Source: Magnaporthiopsis rhizophila (lineage: Eukaryota; Ascomycota; Sordariomycetes; Magnaporthales; Magnaporthaceae). From it: 64,000 nucleotides of DNA. Shown here piece by piece: positions 36,391-50,000 of the stretch; position 1 is the first letter of the stretch; the number at the start of each line of letters is the position of its first letter. The stretch covers positions 161,311 through 225,310 of the forward strand of contig PYSS01000021.1 of assembly GCA_003049465.1 (NCBI GenBank). The letters run 5' to 3'. The translations under genes were made by a program, and so were the position numbers. The notes beneath the pieces were generated by a model, which did not search any database, had not been told where the DNA came from, and worked only from the letters and a program-made list of their open reading frames with translations.

Positions 36391-37147
36391 ACGCTATTTC
36401 TCTTGCTTCTTCTACTTTTTCTTTTTTTTTTTCTCTCTCTCTCTTCCTGCTTTATTTTCCTTTCTCTGTCGCAAATACCCCAAGGCACAGGCAGTGCATA
36501 TCACGAAGAGGCGGCGTTATCGATTTTCTTTTCTTCTTCTTTGACTGATTTTGGTTTGCCGTCTTCCTCGGCGGTGCGGCAGCACATATTTATCACCTAA
36601 ATCGGATGGACTTCGTGGATCTTTTTGGCCCTTTTTTCCTTTCAATTTTTCTTTTTCACAGTAACAAACGAGATCCAAACATACAGAGAGAGAAAAGACA
36701 TGTGAGTGTATATGGCCCAGCTACCTAGGTAGAGCAAACGAATCAATGCGCCGTCCGTCCATAGAAGTAGCTTTTATTGATTTGGGGGTTAGCCCAGGCG
36801 ATGAGTGAGCATGTGTGGGACACGTGATGTGTCGTGCGTCTGGACTGCAGATGATTGCAATTTGGCATATGGGCTCATTTTAGCGCCAAATTTCGCCTGG
36901 CTGTTGTGCTATTTTGAGACTGGCTGGCGGCCAAGCGAGGTTCTTTGGAATCAACAGCCGCAGCCGCAGTTCATTATAGCCGTACCTAGTCTTATAATCG
37001 CTGCGGACACGACACCCACACGTCAAAAGGCACCACCCACACAAAGACCAGACTACACACACCCACCCATGACCAAACACACAGACTACCACACCTAAAT
37101 CACCTTATCAAGTGCAGGCGTCGCGTCTCCTAGATCCGCCGCAAGCC
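36391..37147. other. Intergenic between RRN3 and the bZIP gene
   Basis: About 760 bp beginning with a CT/T-rich stretch after the RRN3 stop. A TACCTAGGTA palindrome lies near 36722, and CACA-rich sequence precedes the bZIP start. No gene is seen. Confidence 0.55.
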
Positions 37148-38810
37148 ATGTCCCAGGCTCCAGGGCAGCATGCCGGCGATAACGACAACGCCGAGAAGCG
37201 CCCCTCCTTCAAGGCCTTCTGGAAGCAGTGCAAGGATGCCGCGACCACGGGCAGGGGCCTCAGGTTCAAGCCCGGTAGGAGGGGCAGTGCCAAGGCAGTC
37301 GGCGCAGAAGCCGTTGCCTCTGCTACTGGTGCTGGTGCTACCGCCAGCGTTGTTGGCCCAGCAGATGACGGCGCGTGTAAGTCGCTGGGGGCTTTTCCTT
37401 TCTTGCTTTCTTTTGTTTCATCGGATCGGTCATGCAATGCGGCAACGGCAACAACACACACCCCCTTTGGAATCATTGACCCTTCCTGAGCAAGCGCCTG
37501 ACATCATCCTAGCTCGTTGCTCCCTTTAAGCTCCACGCTCTAGCAAGCATTTCACTCTTTTTTTCTTTTGCGCTCTCTCTCTCTTTATCTCTCGCGGCTG
37601 GTCGGCATTATATCTGCACGACCATTTCCACCTTCTCTCGGCTTTCATGCCCGAAGACCACGGCATGGGACGCTAAGCCATCCAGGACAGTGACGACGAC
37701 AGCACAATCACCATCAGCAGCAGCTGAGGACCCCGCAGCCCTAGAGGCCAGGCGGAAGGCGCAGGCGCGGCGAGCGCAGGTTCGAAGGGCACAGGTGCAG
37801 CACCGCAAGCGCAAGGCCGACTACACCAAGCAGCTGGAGACGGAGATTGCCGACTACCGCAACCTGATCGCCGACGTCGGCGTCGAGTGCGCCCTGCTCA
37901 AGGGCGAGAACGACGCCGCCCGGGCGCTGCTGGCCGCCGCCGCCGCCGCCGCCGCCGTCTGCGTCCTGCCCCCGCAGCAGAGCCAGCCGGTCTCGTACTT
38001 TGACGACATCGACATCGACGACCTCATGGTTTCGCTCGTCACGGACCAGGCCATGGGCACCCAGACGTGGCAGGTCAGCCAGGTCCCACATTCTACTGCT
38101 GTTGCTGCTGCTGCTGCTACTACAGTTTCGACACCTGTCCCGCCTCCAACCTCGTCTCCCGTGGACGAGCAGCAAAGCCCAGGCAACGACGGCGAGGTGA
38201 ACCCGGACCTGCCCGGGGACATACACCTCAGCCCAGCACAGACACAGCAAGCCATCAACCTCATCCTCGCGTAAGTTTTCACACACACAAAAATGTTCCC
38301 CCAGATAGAGTACTGCTGATACATACTCCTTTTTCGTCCCGCAGCATGGAGCACTGCTGCAGAGACCACTTCCACTTCGCAGACCTCGACCCGGACCTAT
38401 CCCAGGGGGGAGAGGCCGCGACAGGCCACCACATGATGGCCACGGCATTGGCGCTACGCGACGCACCTTCCAGCATCGCCGTCGTCAGCCCCACGGCGCC
38501 GCGCGGCTCAGAGAACATCAGCAGCTATGGCAGCTCGTGGCGCGCCTCGGGCCTGACGCTGGAGGCGCTGCGCGGGCTGGCGCAGTCGCTGGCGCCGCTC
38601 GCGGGGCCCGAGCTGACGCCGGTCCAGGCCTGGTTCGAGCTCGCGGATCGGTTCCCGGCCGAGCTGCTGCTGCGGCAGGATGTGGCGGACGGGCTCAAGC
38701 GCGAGTTCGTCGGCGTCGTCAAGTGCGTGCACTTTGGCGCCGCCGTCGAGCGGGACGCGTTTGAGAGCGTCGTGTCGCGCGTGCTGGGGGCGGAGTATGT
38801 TGGTAGATAG
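37148..38810 (+). CDS. bZIP transcription factor
   Basis: Three exons, 37148-37376, 37691-38270 and 38345-38810, give 424 aa. The basic region (RRAQVRRAQVQHRKRKADYT, residues about 100-120) runs into a leucine-type coil (KQLETEIADYRNLIADV). It belongs to a fungal bZIP group with this RRAQVRRAQ signature, whose members vary in role; no target can be named. A run of alanines follows the zipper, then a Pro/Ser/Thr-rich middle. A conserved C-terminal module begins AINLILAMEHCCRDHFH, and the 74-bp second intron is placed inside it by frame and homology. The 314-bp first intron is less certain: its donor GTAAGT is strong, but the acceptor at 37690 was chosen mainly to keep frame. The N-terminal exon (SFKAFWKQCKDAATTGRG) could therefore be joined differently. 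It converges with the glyoxal-oxidase gene. Confidence 0.75.
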
Positions 38811-39131
38811 GGAGGCTGGTAATGAACAATGGACGCGTGGACGGCGGGGGTGCTCGATATCACATTGACTTCGAACTTTAAAACGACAAATTAATCAAAC
38901 ACACCTTGGCATTGGCTTGCGAGTTATTACTCTCACCTGCATGTCACGCGAGATGTATATCAACTATGGCCAAGGGTGCTCATGTATGTCGCGGATTAGC
39001 GGACTTTGGTATTTATGGATTATTTGACAGGAAACGCTAAACATAAACATGCCCTGCTATTAGATATTTATGGGCCGCAAGTGAGAGAGAGGCAAAGAGC
39101 GAAAAAGCCAAGACGGAACGACACTCTACAA
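38811..39131. other. Convergent intergenic, bZIP and copper radical oxidase genes
   Basis: 321 bp, AT-rich, between opposing stop codons. It probably holds both 3' UTRs. Confidence 0.55.
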
Positions 39132-42100
39132 CTAGACGGGGCCGACACCGGGCTTGGTAAAGGTGTTTCCAGGCGGCCAGTTGCCCAGGCCGGCAGGGTC
39201 GCCACCAATGCGGACGTAGACACCAACCGCCGGGATGCCGCCGTCAAGGATGAAGAGCTGGTACCAGCCGGGAGGGCAGACGTGGGCGTTGGGCGGGGCG
39301 TCGATGGTGCACGACGTGCCCGCGCAGCTGACGGCGGGCATGAGCGTGCGCGCGCCCATCGAGTTGCCGTGCGTCGACGAGACGGAACCCAGCAGGGTAG
39401 CCGTGATGCCGGCGCCGCCGTTGCGGGCGGCAGCACCCAGTGTGAAGGCGATGCCGGCCTGACCCCAGGCCCAGTCCTTGTTGGTGATGGTGAAGGTCGG
39501 GCGCGGCTTGCCGGTCAGCAGGTACGGGGGCGTGTAGGCCTCGATGCGGTACTCCTGCGGGTTGACGCCGTCCTCGGGGTCGGATCCCGAGACCAGAACG
39601 CGACCGTCGAGAAGAGTGATGGCCTCGCTGTGGTACATGCGAGCGATGGTGGTGTTGGCACCGACGGTGAAGCGCGAGCCCACAGGCTTCGACGGGTCAT
39701 AGATGAGCGAGTTGAGGTTGGGGTTGGTGGCAAGACCGAAGCCGGCGACACCGGCCTTGGCGCCATTGCCGACGAAGTAGGTGCCGTCGGGCAGCGGGGC
39801 GATGCAGGGCATGACGCGAGGCGAGGGCATACGCTCCATGGTCCAGGTCGGGTTGGCGGCCTCGGGCGAGATGGTGACGCAGTTGTCGAGGGCGTTGGAG
39901 ATGCCGTTGGCGGAGCCGCCGCAGATGAGCACGGTGAAGTCGGCGTAGCCGTTGGACGCCTTCTGCGGCATAAGCACGGCGGTACCTTCAAGCGGGTACG
40001 TGCGGCCGGCCGCGTCGTCGTTGACGGCACCGGGGATCATGGGCAGCTCCTTGGTGGTCGCAAATGTGTTCTCGTTGAGAATGCGAGCCTCGTTGTAGTA
40101 GGCGACGAAGATACCGCCCCCAGGCATCACGGCAACGAAGGGGTATAGGTTGTTGGGGTTGGTGCGGTCAAGCCAGTCCATGTACAGCGGCGCAGAGCCC
40201 GTGAAGGGAAGCACCTCGATAGACGGCACGGCCGCGCCGTTGGATCCAACCTCGCCGCCGATGACCATGATGGAGCCATTGGCCATGACCATGGCGCTCG
40301 GGTACCAACGGCCCTTCTGCAGGCTGAGCTCTTTGACGTTCTCCTGCCAGTCGGTCGTGCCAGGGACGCCGTTGGTGCCCGACGGAGCGAACAGACGCAC
40401 ACCCTCAGTCGACTCGCCAGACCAGCCGCCCACGTTGAGCATGCGACCAGCCCGGTCAGGAAGCGTGACGCCAGCAGCGCAGAAGACATCGGTCTTGACG
40501 TGCAGCGCCCTCCAAGCACCGGCCGGGTTCGCCGGGATCATGGAGACATCCAGCTCGTACGCGCCAGTCTCGTTGCCCGGGCCGGTACCCCACTTGGACA
40601 GGAAAGCGACCTTGCCGTTGATGCCCTCCTGCGCGATCAGCGGGATGGTAACGCCGTCGATCAGGAGATCGTACTTGCCAGCGCCCGCAGCGGGAGTGGC
40701 AGGGAAGGTCCACGAGTAGAAAGGTGTGCCGGTCCAGAAGTACGTCGTCAGCCGCGAGCCGCCACCGCAGATGGCCGTTTTGTTGCCCGCGCAGACGATG
40801 CCGCACTCGGACTCTGGGCGCTTGGTGGCGCCCGAGGTGATAACGTTCTGCGGGTCACCGCAGTAGCACTCCTGGCCGTACTCGAGACCAGCGGCGGCGT
40901 AGCCGTACTTGCCGCAGCGGTCCAGGCACATCTTGGGCGTCATGGTGCCGGGGAACTCGAGCTTCCAGAAGAAGGTGCGCTTGTCGTTGATGTTGTCCTC
41001 GTAGCAGCCCTGGTACGCCCAGCTGTCGAGCCCAGTGGTCTGGGGCGCCGGCGGCTGGAAGGTCTGCGGAACGCCCTTGCTGTAGATGGTAAGACGGCCA
41101 CCAGCACCACACTTTTGGGCCGGGTTGCCCGAGCAGGGCATGTTGCACTCCGCCTCGGCAGTCTTGGCACCACCAGCGTAGATGGCGTTGGAGCAGAAGC
41201 ACTGGGTCGAGTACTCAGTGCCCGAGACGGTAAAGCCGCGGCTGTTGCAAAGTTGCGCGCACGACTCCTGTGTAAGAATCTGCGAATCAGGCGCCTGGTA
41301 GTCTGGCAGGGCACGGCCATTGGGCCCATCGATCCAGCAGCCCTGGTACGTGAAGCCGTCAGGCATGCCTGTGGGGGCAGCAGTGCTCGTCGTGGCCGAC
41401 GTGGCGGATCCAGTGGCAGTGCCGGTAGCGCTTGAAGAGCTGGCCGGGCCGTTGAGCGAGTAAACCGAGAGGCGGTTCCCGGCTCCACAGAACTGCCACT
41501 TGTTGCCAGGGCAAGTGAAGCTGCAGTCCGAGGCTGGAGCGGCCACAGAGCCTGCCGCAAAGCTGTTACCGCAGTAGCACTCACGGGCATACTCGACGCC
41601 GAAGTACGTGTAACCAGAGCAGATGCTTGCGCACATCTCAAGCGTCATCAGATCGTCGGCCCGCGTGAGCGCGCCCAGAGCACGTGTGCCAGTGGCCTCG
41701 GTCTGGCAGCCGTACCACTGGTACCCGCCGATGGCGGCCGGCTGGCTCGGGGCGGTCGGGGTGGCTGAGGCAGAGGTCGACGTCTCGGTAGCGGCGACCG
41801 TGACTGACCCAGATACTGAAGTCGATGCCCCGGTCGGAGCGACGGTGGTGCCGGCCTGGCTGCTGGACGAGGATGAGGAGATAGGAAACTGGTTCTGGTA
41901 GTTGTAGAGGTTGAGCCTGCTGGCGCCTCCACAGATCTCGTTCGGGTTGCCATTGCAGATCGTGTTGCAGCCACTCGAAGCCGGCACCGAGCCAGCGGCC
42001 AGGGTGTTACCGCAGTAGCACTCGCCACCGTACTCAACGCCGGCCAGGATGAAGCCCTTGGCGAGGCAGGCAGCCGTGCAGGTGCCCGCACTCACGCTGC

Positions 42101-42819
42101 CGGCGGGGACACCGCCTCCAGTTCCCAGTGCGCGGGCATTGGTCGCCTCGCTGCGCATGTTTATTAGCCAACCAGCCTCAAGCGACAACCGAACATGGTC
42201 CTTATATAGGCAAGAAGACGATTTGGATACGTACGTGTAGCATCCGACATGGTTGAAGCCGTTGACCGACGGGTTGGGTTGAGGCCCAACAGGCTGGGAG
42301 CTGTAGTAGACGGTGAGGCGGCTGGGGCCACCGCAGCCTTGGGTTGCATCTCCGGAGCAAGCCGTCGAGCATTCCGTGTCGGCCACCTTGTTGGCACCCG
42401 GAGCAAGCTGGCTACCGCAATCTGTTGGCGAGGCGGGCCGTTCGGTCAGCGTACCGCTCAGTGTGGAGGTGGAAGAACCGTGCGACGGCTTGGCTTACAG
42501 CACTCGTTGTGGTACTCGGTACCGGCAAACTGCAGGCCTTTGGACGTGCAGAAGGTGATGCATGCCTCCGCCGTCATGGTACCCGAGGCCGTTGCGGCCA
42601 GGCTCAGCGTGCGTCCAACATCACTATGCAAGAGCAAATACTTGTTAGATCGGCCCGGAAACGCGCAGAAGCAGCCGGCTCCCCTTACACATAGCATCCT
42701 TGGTACGCCCACCCCGCGGGCGGGTTGGCGGCCGGGGGAAGTCGCCGGACGAGGCCGGCGTTCGTGACGGCAACCAGAGACGAGAGCACCGCGAAGGTGC
42801 CCCGCTGCGTGGTCCTCAT
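39132..42819 (-). CDS. Copper radical oxidase (glyoxal/galactose oxidase-like, AA5) with five WSC domains
   Basis: Probably a secreted or wall-associated oxidase making H2O2 from aldehydes or alcohols. The WSC modules suggest binding to wall glycans. Four exons, 42819-42689, 42623-42499, 42421-42235 and 42150-39132, give 1153 aa. A signal peptide (FAVLSSLVAVTNA) is followed by five WSC units. They start at GWAYQGCYV, FNHVGCYT, YQWYGCQTE, FTYQGCWID and WAYQGCYED, each with an ECYCG- or QCFCS-type motif. Ser/Thr/Ala-rich linkers separate the first three from the rest. The catalytic propeller spans about 630-1145. The Cys of the Cys-Tyr cofactor is in DVFCAAG (about 705) and its Tyr in GRWYPSA (about 763). 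The axial Tyr-His pair is in ARMYHSEA (about 986) and the second His in SSTHGNSMG (about 1075). All copper-site residues are present, so activity is likely; the substrate cannot be told. Confidence 0.92.
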
Positions 42820-45800
42820 GCTGGCTTAAGGTGGCTGTGGCCGCGAACAAAACGAAGGACAGGGCAAAATTTACCCAAAGCAGGCCAACACAGCACCAAG
42901 CTTGGTGGTGGGCAAAAACGAGTGTGAGGGTTGGAGAACCGTGGGGCCGAAGGAGCAGACGGGAAGGGAGCCAGGGGCGACACAGATTCTTTATACCGCT
43001 GACATCGCCACAGCTGCCAGCATGCCCCCAATGCTACCACGGCCCTCATCGCATGCCCCCGTCTTATGGCAGACACTATAGCAAAGCCCCATCTTCGGCG
43101 CCAGCAGGGCTGCTGGCCCGAGCCATCTCGGTCGGCTCTGGCTGGAGTGTGGGCCAAGGTCTTCCTGGGATCGTGCTGGGCTGGGTCTGGAGCTGGCCCC
43201 CCTGCAGCTCGCGGCTTAACCAGAACGGGAAGAGACTATAGGGAGCAGGGGGCTAATGCGAGGGTGTCACTGGTCGATGGGTGTTCGATGGAAATTGCGG
43301 GCGTCCGTGACCGTCGCCTAGGGCTCCCTGGCCGAACAAAGCATAACCTAGCGAGCAGTGAAAGCGAAGCAGAGGAAGAAAAACGGTGAAAAAAAGAGGT
43401 GTGTGAGATGAGCGTGTGAGTGGAGCGCGGCAAAGAAGCGAGGGCACCAGAACACCTGAGGTAACCTTATGACTTTTTGCAGGCATCGCATCAGAATCAG
43501 CCGGCGGCGGGGCAAGGGTCCAATCGACGGATGGGGTCCTGCGGCGGCTGCCGACAACATCATCTCTGAGTGAGGGAAGGAGCATCTGCTCGAGGTCGAC
43601 CCATAATTGAATTTGATGGCAGCGCGCAGTGGCCGCCGTGTGTAGGTAGGTAAGCTCGCACCCCCTCATTAGGTGCTATCTTCCAACCTTACCCCAAGAT
43701 GTTACCGAATCCGTCCAGGCTCGCTGTTCGGCAGAACCAGCTGCTCCAGCGCATCTAACGGGAGATCGTGCGCTGAGCAGATGCCCGTTGGCCGTGACCG
43801 GAAAGTCAACGCCAGACAAGCGTAGAATAAAGTCTCTTGGCAACGCCTGTCAGTCTGGGGCCTGGCTTTGGTGCGTGCATCAGTCCCCAAACACAACAAG
43901 ACCGGGAAGGACGCATGGGAAACGGGGGCGCTATGGGCGCACGTTCGGCCGCCTGGACTAGACTGACTGGGCCAGCTTCCGAGCATGCGAGAGCACGACA
44001 AGTTGAGGGCTCCATGGTACTGAGTCAAGTGGGCGGAGTGGACCGCAGGGAGCGATCAAATAATTCTCCCGCGCTTGTGTGCTCCTGTGTCCATCTGTGG
44101 AGAACGGCTGCAGCCAGTGGGTCGAGAACACCAACACCAACACCCAGCTCAGCAGCACTTGGTGGATCTCGCTCAGGCATGCATCGTCGATATTGGATTC
44201 GGGCAGAGACAGCCCGGAAGCAAACGTACTGTAAAATGGAACCAAGCTCTCCATGATAACACCATAGGCCGATCACTCTCCGTATCAAAAAGCCCTCACA
44301 ACACCCTCGGGGAAAATGCTATTATTATCAAGCGCGCCCAGCTTCGACAACTGCGCTTGTCGATCAATAAGCCACAGACTTGCCCGCTAGTCGACACCGG
44401 CTAGGCAACGCCACCAATATTAAAAGGAGCCTGCGAGCGTCAAGTCGCGTGTCATGCGTGTTTGCGTTTTTCAGCTGCTATCTCTGCCCCTGGCCTAACG
44501 AAACGCTTGCCCTCTTCCCCTTGGCCCTATGAGACGCCTGCTTCCTAGCGACACACTAGACTAGACTGGGCGGCACAGATTCAGTGGTGCGGGAGGCTGA
44601 AAAATCCCACGCTGACGGGAACGCGACCCACTGATGGCGGAGATACATAGGTAGAGAGCCCTTGGCCGAAAGTAACCGCAATCTGCTGGGGCTCGCCGAG
44701 TTTGGCTCGACGGCGATGTTGATCAGCCATCGCAGCGCCGAGAATCTTCCCCGCCTGCGGGCATGGCCAGGCCGGGCATATCGACCCGATCGATGGTTGC
44801 GCGCATTTTTGGGTCGGGGTGCGGGGTGCGAGCCAACCGCGGGGGACTATCAAGCCGTACAACGTAGCACGTGTGCCCTAGCTGTATCACCAAGGTGGTG
44901 GCTGTTGGGCGGTCGTCATTTTCCGAGACATTTCTACCGCTGATGTGCCAAATGTCACTGATACTCTCTGCTGGCTTTTTTTTGCAGTAACGACGCTGAC
45001 TTCGGGGTCGGAGCCCAATCCGGCAACGCGCGAGCCCTCCTCACCCGGACAAGAGGAGGTGGGCCAAGAGGCCCAGAAAACCTCTCTCCATTTGCTAATT
45101 TTGGCGCTTCCCAGGGTCTTTCTATCAGCTCTCAATCAATGAATGCTCTGAGTTGGGTTGTCGCTTGGCCCGCCTTGCAGCATATCCACATTCTCGGCTC
45201 GTATTGGATCCATCCGCCGCGCACGCCGCTGGTGCTGAGTTCGTGGTCTCATCCTGCGATGCACCAGCATCCAACTCGTACGAGCCATACGTAAAATAGG
45301 TCATCAATAAAGATGCGAGTTTGCTAACAGACGAGTGCGAGGCAATGCCGGGCGGAACAGAGCCGAGATGGCGAGGAAAAAAAAAAAAAAAAAGGCTCCC
45401 TCGTCGCGGTGTTCCGACGGATTGGAGCCACCCAGGTTTCCCTAGCCCAAAGCGGCAACCCGGCAGCAACACACACACTCGCTCTCTCACTGCCGTCCAC
45501 CCTCCCTTTAGTGATGTGCCGACATGCCGAGCATTTCAGCCTTCTACTGTTTAACGTCGAGTGATCAACATCGCATGTGGCGCACATGGCTGATGTTTCT
45601 CCGCATGACTAACTGTTTCCATGATCAGCCCGGCTTCCATGAATTCCCGATCATCTCGTTGGCTGACTGCAGGCGGCGAGCTGGGCCTTGTGGAAGGACA
45701 AGACCTCGTATTTAATCAATGCAGTGCAACCTGGATCTCAACGTTGGCGCTGTTTTCAAGCCACAGTCCTGCCCTGTCGATAGATGCTCATAGCATACAT

Positions 45801-47039
45801 GCATGCACTTTCGCACCCACACTTAACGGAGCGCCAAAACAGAGCAGACCGATCCGCCTTGACCCCTATCAGATAGTCGACACTTGCTCGGCTCGGTTTC
45901 CGCAACCCGTCTATTACTGATGAGCCGGCGTATGACCAGATCCCCAAGAGCTGAAAACCCGGTGCGTTCGAAGAAAAGCTGAAAAGTGTAAAGCCCTCCT
46001 CGGAAACGCCCAGACCGGTGGAGGGACCGCGCGGCGGCATGCGTTGCCGGAAGGATCGCCAGGGAGTCGGACAATCCCAGTCATTTTCTTTTCTTTTTGG
46101 CGCTCAGGAAATTACTGACTGTTCTTCGCCACATCGCTGGGGCAAATGAGGTTGCGGCTGGATCGACCCAAGCGCCCGCCAGTCTGCGCTATTTGAGGCT
46201 GGTGTCGGGTTAAGGTTGCCCACAGCTTCGGATCCCAGCGTGACGTGGTAGTTCATGCCAATTGAATCCATGCTCTCCTCTCTCTCTCTCCTTTCTCATC
46301 TCTTGGCATCACGCCTGCCAAGATTCCAAGTGAGAGGAAGTCTGGTTGAAATCGAGGGTCTCGATAAAAACGGGGCCAGGAAATCTCCGCTGTAGTGGAT
46401 CCACTGAAGCACAACCTCAAGTGGGCCAGAGCAGAGGTAACCGCACGTCGTTACGCCAACAAGAGGACGAAGGCGACGAAAAGAGAAAAGAAAGGGAGAA
46501 AAGAAGGTTTGCATATTCGCCGATACCCTATAATCTCCTTGATCCTCCATATTCTCACGAATACTTCCAATTTGATGTGTTCCTCGCATCGGCCGACCAG
46601 TTATGTGTCGTTTATCTTTTTTTTTTGCACCTTCCTTGCGATGGAAATGCTCTGGAAAACCCGTGACAAAAGGTGTGAATTACTAAGGGAAAAAGGCGAG
46701 GCAAATCGCCCAATCGGGAAGTTGACTCATGCTGATGCCGGCGATTTCACATTTCACTTCATCTTGACTGTGGCAAAGAGAACGACGATTAAATAGGAAA
46801 ACAAAATCGCGACACAACCCAAAAGGCCTTTGCCAAAAGTCCAGACATTCTTGCTGCCATTCGAATTCCATTCTAGCGTTGTTTTCGCCAGTTGATTTTG
46901 ATTTGATACCCGTTTCTGTACACTACCTCGCTGCGCCGACAGCGAAAATCACGAGGCAAACAAGAAGGAGATCACGAAAACAGTCGTGTTGGCGCCGCCG
47001 GGAAGTAGCAGCGACAACCTACCCGGTCGCCTAGAAAGG
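42820..47039. other. 4.2 kb intergenic region between divergent oxidase and NF-X1-type genes
   Basis: No supported gene on either strand. It contains an A run near 45379-45393, short CT repeats (about 46273-46291) and many short, non-conserved frames. It must contain both divergent promoters. Confidence 0.5.
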
Positions 47040-50000
47040 ATGGCCGACGTCCAAACGACTCAGTCTCGGTCGGGCCAGCCGCGAGGCAGCCATTCTCAGA
47101 ACCAAAGCAGGGGCAGGTCACGACGGGGCCATCGCCGGGGTCGCGGAGGGGCGGCTGAGCCAGCAGATAGGAACACGGCAAACGCAACCCCAGCAGCTGG
47201 TCCTGGCGTTGCAGCCGAGAATGGTGCTGCGGGCAGCAGTGGAGCATCGCGCGGCGGTTCTCGGGGAAACCAACGGGGTGATTCGCGCGGAGGCCGCCGA
47301 GGACAACCCCGCCGCGGACGGGGAGGGCGCGGAGGACAGGCTTCCGCCTCGATAGTGTCTCAACAACGGACATTTGGCGGACACTTGACAGCGTCCTCCG
47401 ACCGGCCAGACAGCAGTGCCTCTCAGGCAACCTCGGGCCTTAGCGGAGAGGCCCCCGAGTTCGTTCCGGGAAACCCGGTCCGGCAACGGGGTCAGGGCTC
47501 GGCCGGTCGACCGGGCGAGCGCCGGTCTCTGCCCAAAGGCGTCAAGTCCTCCGCTCCGGACCTGCCAACTCGCATCCATGAAGACATCGACAATCGCGAG
47601 TACGAATGCGTCATTTGCACCAACGAAGTCCTCCGCAACTCCCGAGTGTGGTCTTGCTCTCTGTGCTGGACCGTCGTCCACCTCAGCTGTGTCAAAAAAT
47701 GGCATTCCAACCAGCTCAGCGCCAAGGACCCGCAGCAGGAGTCCACGGCATGGCGCTGTCCCGCTTGCAACTCATCCCTGTCGGAGGATCCGGGCTCCTA
47801 TCACTGCTGGTGCGGCAAGGACCTGAATCCGTCTCCCGTCGCCGGCCTGCCACCCCATTCGTGCGGCAACACTTGCTCGAAACCCAGGCCGAACTGCGTC
47901 CACCCTTGCGGGCTGCAGTGCCACAGCGGACCATGTCCGCCCTGTGCACTGATGGGCCCGTCGCGCTCCTGCTTCTGCGGGAAGCACGAGGTTTCGAAGC
48001 GGTGCGTGGAAACGGACTATTCCAAGGGCTGGAGCTGCCACGAGATCTGCGGCGACCTACTACCTTGCGGCGAACACACCTGTGCTCGGCCATGTCATGA
48101 CGGTCTCTGCGGGAGTTGCGAGCTTTTGGTCACATCCACCTGCTACTGTGGCCAGACGGTCAAGGATATCCCGTGCGAGCGACGTGAGGACGTCCTGCCG
48201 TCCTTCCACCATGGCCAGCTGCAACGCGGCAAGGACAGCGAGCCGGGCTCCTGGTTCGAAGGATCTTTCAGGTGCTCTTTGAAGTGCGGTAGGCAATTCG
48301 ATTGTGGCTTGCACACATGTCAACGCAACTGCCACGAGCAGGATCAAGACGCCGCCCACTGCCCTTTTTCTCCCGACGTCGTCCTCACCTGCCCCTGCGG
48401 CCAGACCTCTCTCGACGACATACTATCACAACCGAGGCAGTCGTGCCAGGACCCGATACCGCAATGCACCAAGGTCTGCGGCAAGACACTGCCATGCGGC
48501 CATGCCTGCAAGCAAACCTGCCACCCCGAAGCGTGCGAGCCCTGCACCCAGGTGGTGGAGACGCCCTGCCGATGCGGGAGGACGGCTACGGAGCTCATTT
48601 GCAGTGAGGGTCAGGAGGAGCAGCCTGTCTGCGAGCGCATGTGCCGGGCACAGCTGGGCTGTGGGCGCCACGAGTGCAAGAACATCTGCTGCACCGGCGA
48701 GCGAAGGGCCTCGGAGCGACTAGCGGCAAAGAGGAAGAACAAGGCGTCTAATGCATCGTCGTCCAATGAAGAGGTCGAGGCGGAACATGTCTGCATCCGG
48801 GTGTGTGGCCGGTAAGTCAATCGTCACTGCAGCATCCAACCTGCCCTTTTTTCTTGTCTTATACATAGGCTCACACCATGTCGACACGCATCTTTAGCAA
48901 ACTCAAATGCGGGACGCATGCCTGCCAGCAGCTGTGCCACAAGGGATCCTGCCCTTCGTGCCTAGAGGCCATTTTCGATGAGATCTCTTGCTCCTGCGGC
49001 CGGACGGTTCTCTATCCTCCGCAACCCTGTGGAACGCGGCCGCCGGTCTGTCGGTTCGAGTGCTCGAGATCCAAGACCTGTGGACACCCTGCGGTCAAGC
49101 ACAACTGCCACACCGACGACGTGTCGTGTCCTCCATGCCCTTTCCTCGTCGAGAAGCCGTGTATCTGCGGAAAGCAAACGCTGAAGAACCAACCGTGTTG
49201 GTTTGAGGAGGTCCGCTGTGGGCTTCCTTGCGGATCGACGCTCAAGTGCGGTTCTCACAAGTGTCAGCAGCCGTGTCACAGGCCTGGCCAGTGTGAGGAC
49301 GCTGACGTCACCGGTTCTCACTGCTCTCAGCCCTGCGGCAAGACGCGTATATCGTGTGAACACACATGCACCAACCAGTGCCATGCGCCCTTCCCCTGCA
49401 AAGAGGACAAGCCCTGCCAGTCCAAGGTGTTCATTACGTGCGATTGCCAACGCCGCAAGCAGGAAGTGCGATGTCTCGCCACCACCAACGGCGAGAGGCC
49501 CAGTCGCGAGACGCTCAAGTGCGACGAGGAGTGCCTGAAGCTGCAGCGGAACCGACGACTGGCAGATGCACTGAGGATCGATCCAGAATCGCACACTGAC
49601 GACCATATCCCATACTCGGACGCCACCGTCAAGATGTTCCGGGAGAACGTGGGCTGGACGCAGACGCAAGAGCGTGAGTTCCGCGTGTTCGCTGCGGACC
49701 CTTCGGAGAAACGTATCCGGTTCAAGCCCATGCAGCCGCACCAGCGCGCCTTCCTGCACTCCCTCGCCGAGGACTTTGGCCTTGACAGCGAGAGCCAGGA
49801 TCCGGAGCCGCACCGGCACGTCTGCGTCTTCAAGACGCCCCGCTTCGTCTCGGCCCCTCGAAAGACGTTGGCCCAGTGCGTCAACATCATCAAGACGGCC
49901 GAGGCCGCCTCGGCAGCAGCATCTGCCGCCGCGGCGTCGCAAACCACGCGCGCCGCCTCCGTGGAGCCGTTCAACGCCCTGGTCCTGTCCAAGCCCAAGT

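Noticed and set aside
39006..40148. 380-aa plus-strand reading frame opposite the oxidase gene
   Set aside because: Antisense shadow of a GC-rich coding exon; Arg/Gly/Val-rich with no domain.
46273..46291. CT dinucleotide run considered as a CRISPR- or satellite-like repeat
   Set aside because: Simple microsatellite; CRISPR arrays are not expected in this fungal nuclear DNA and no spacer pattern exists.
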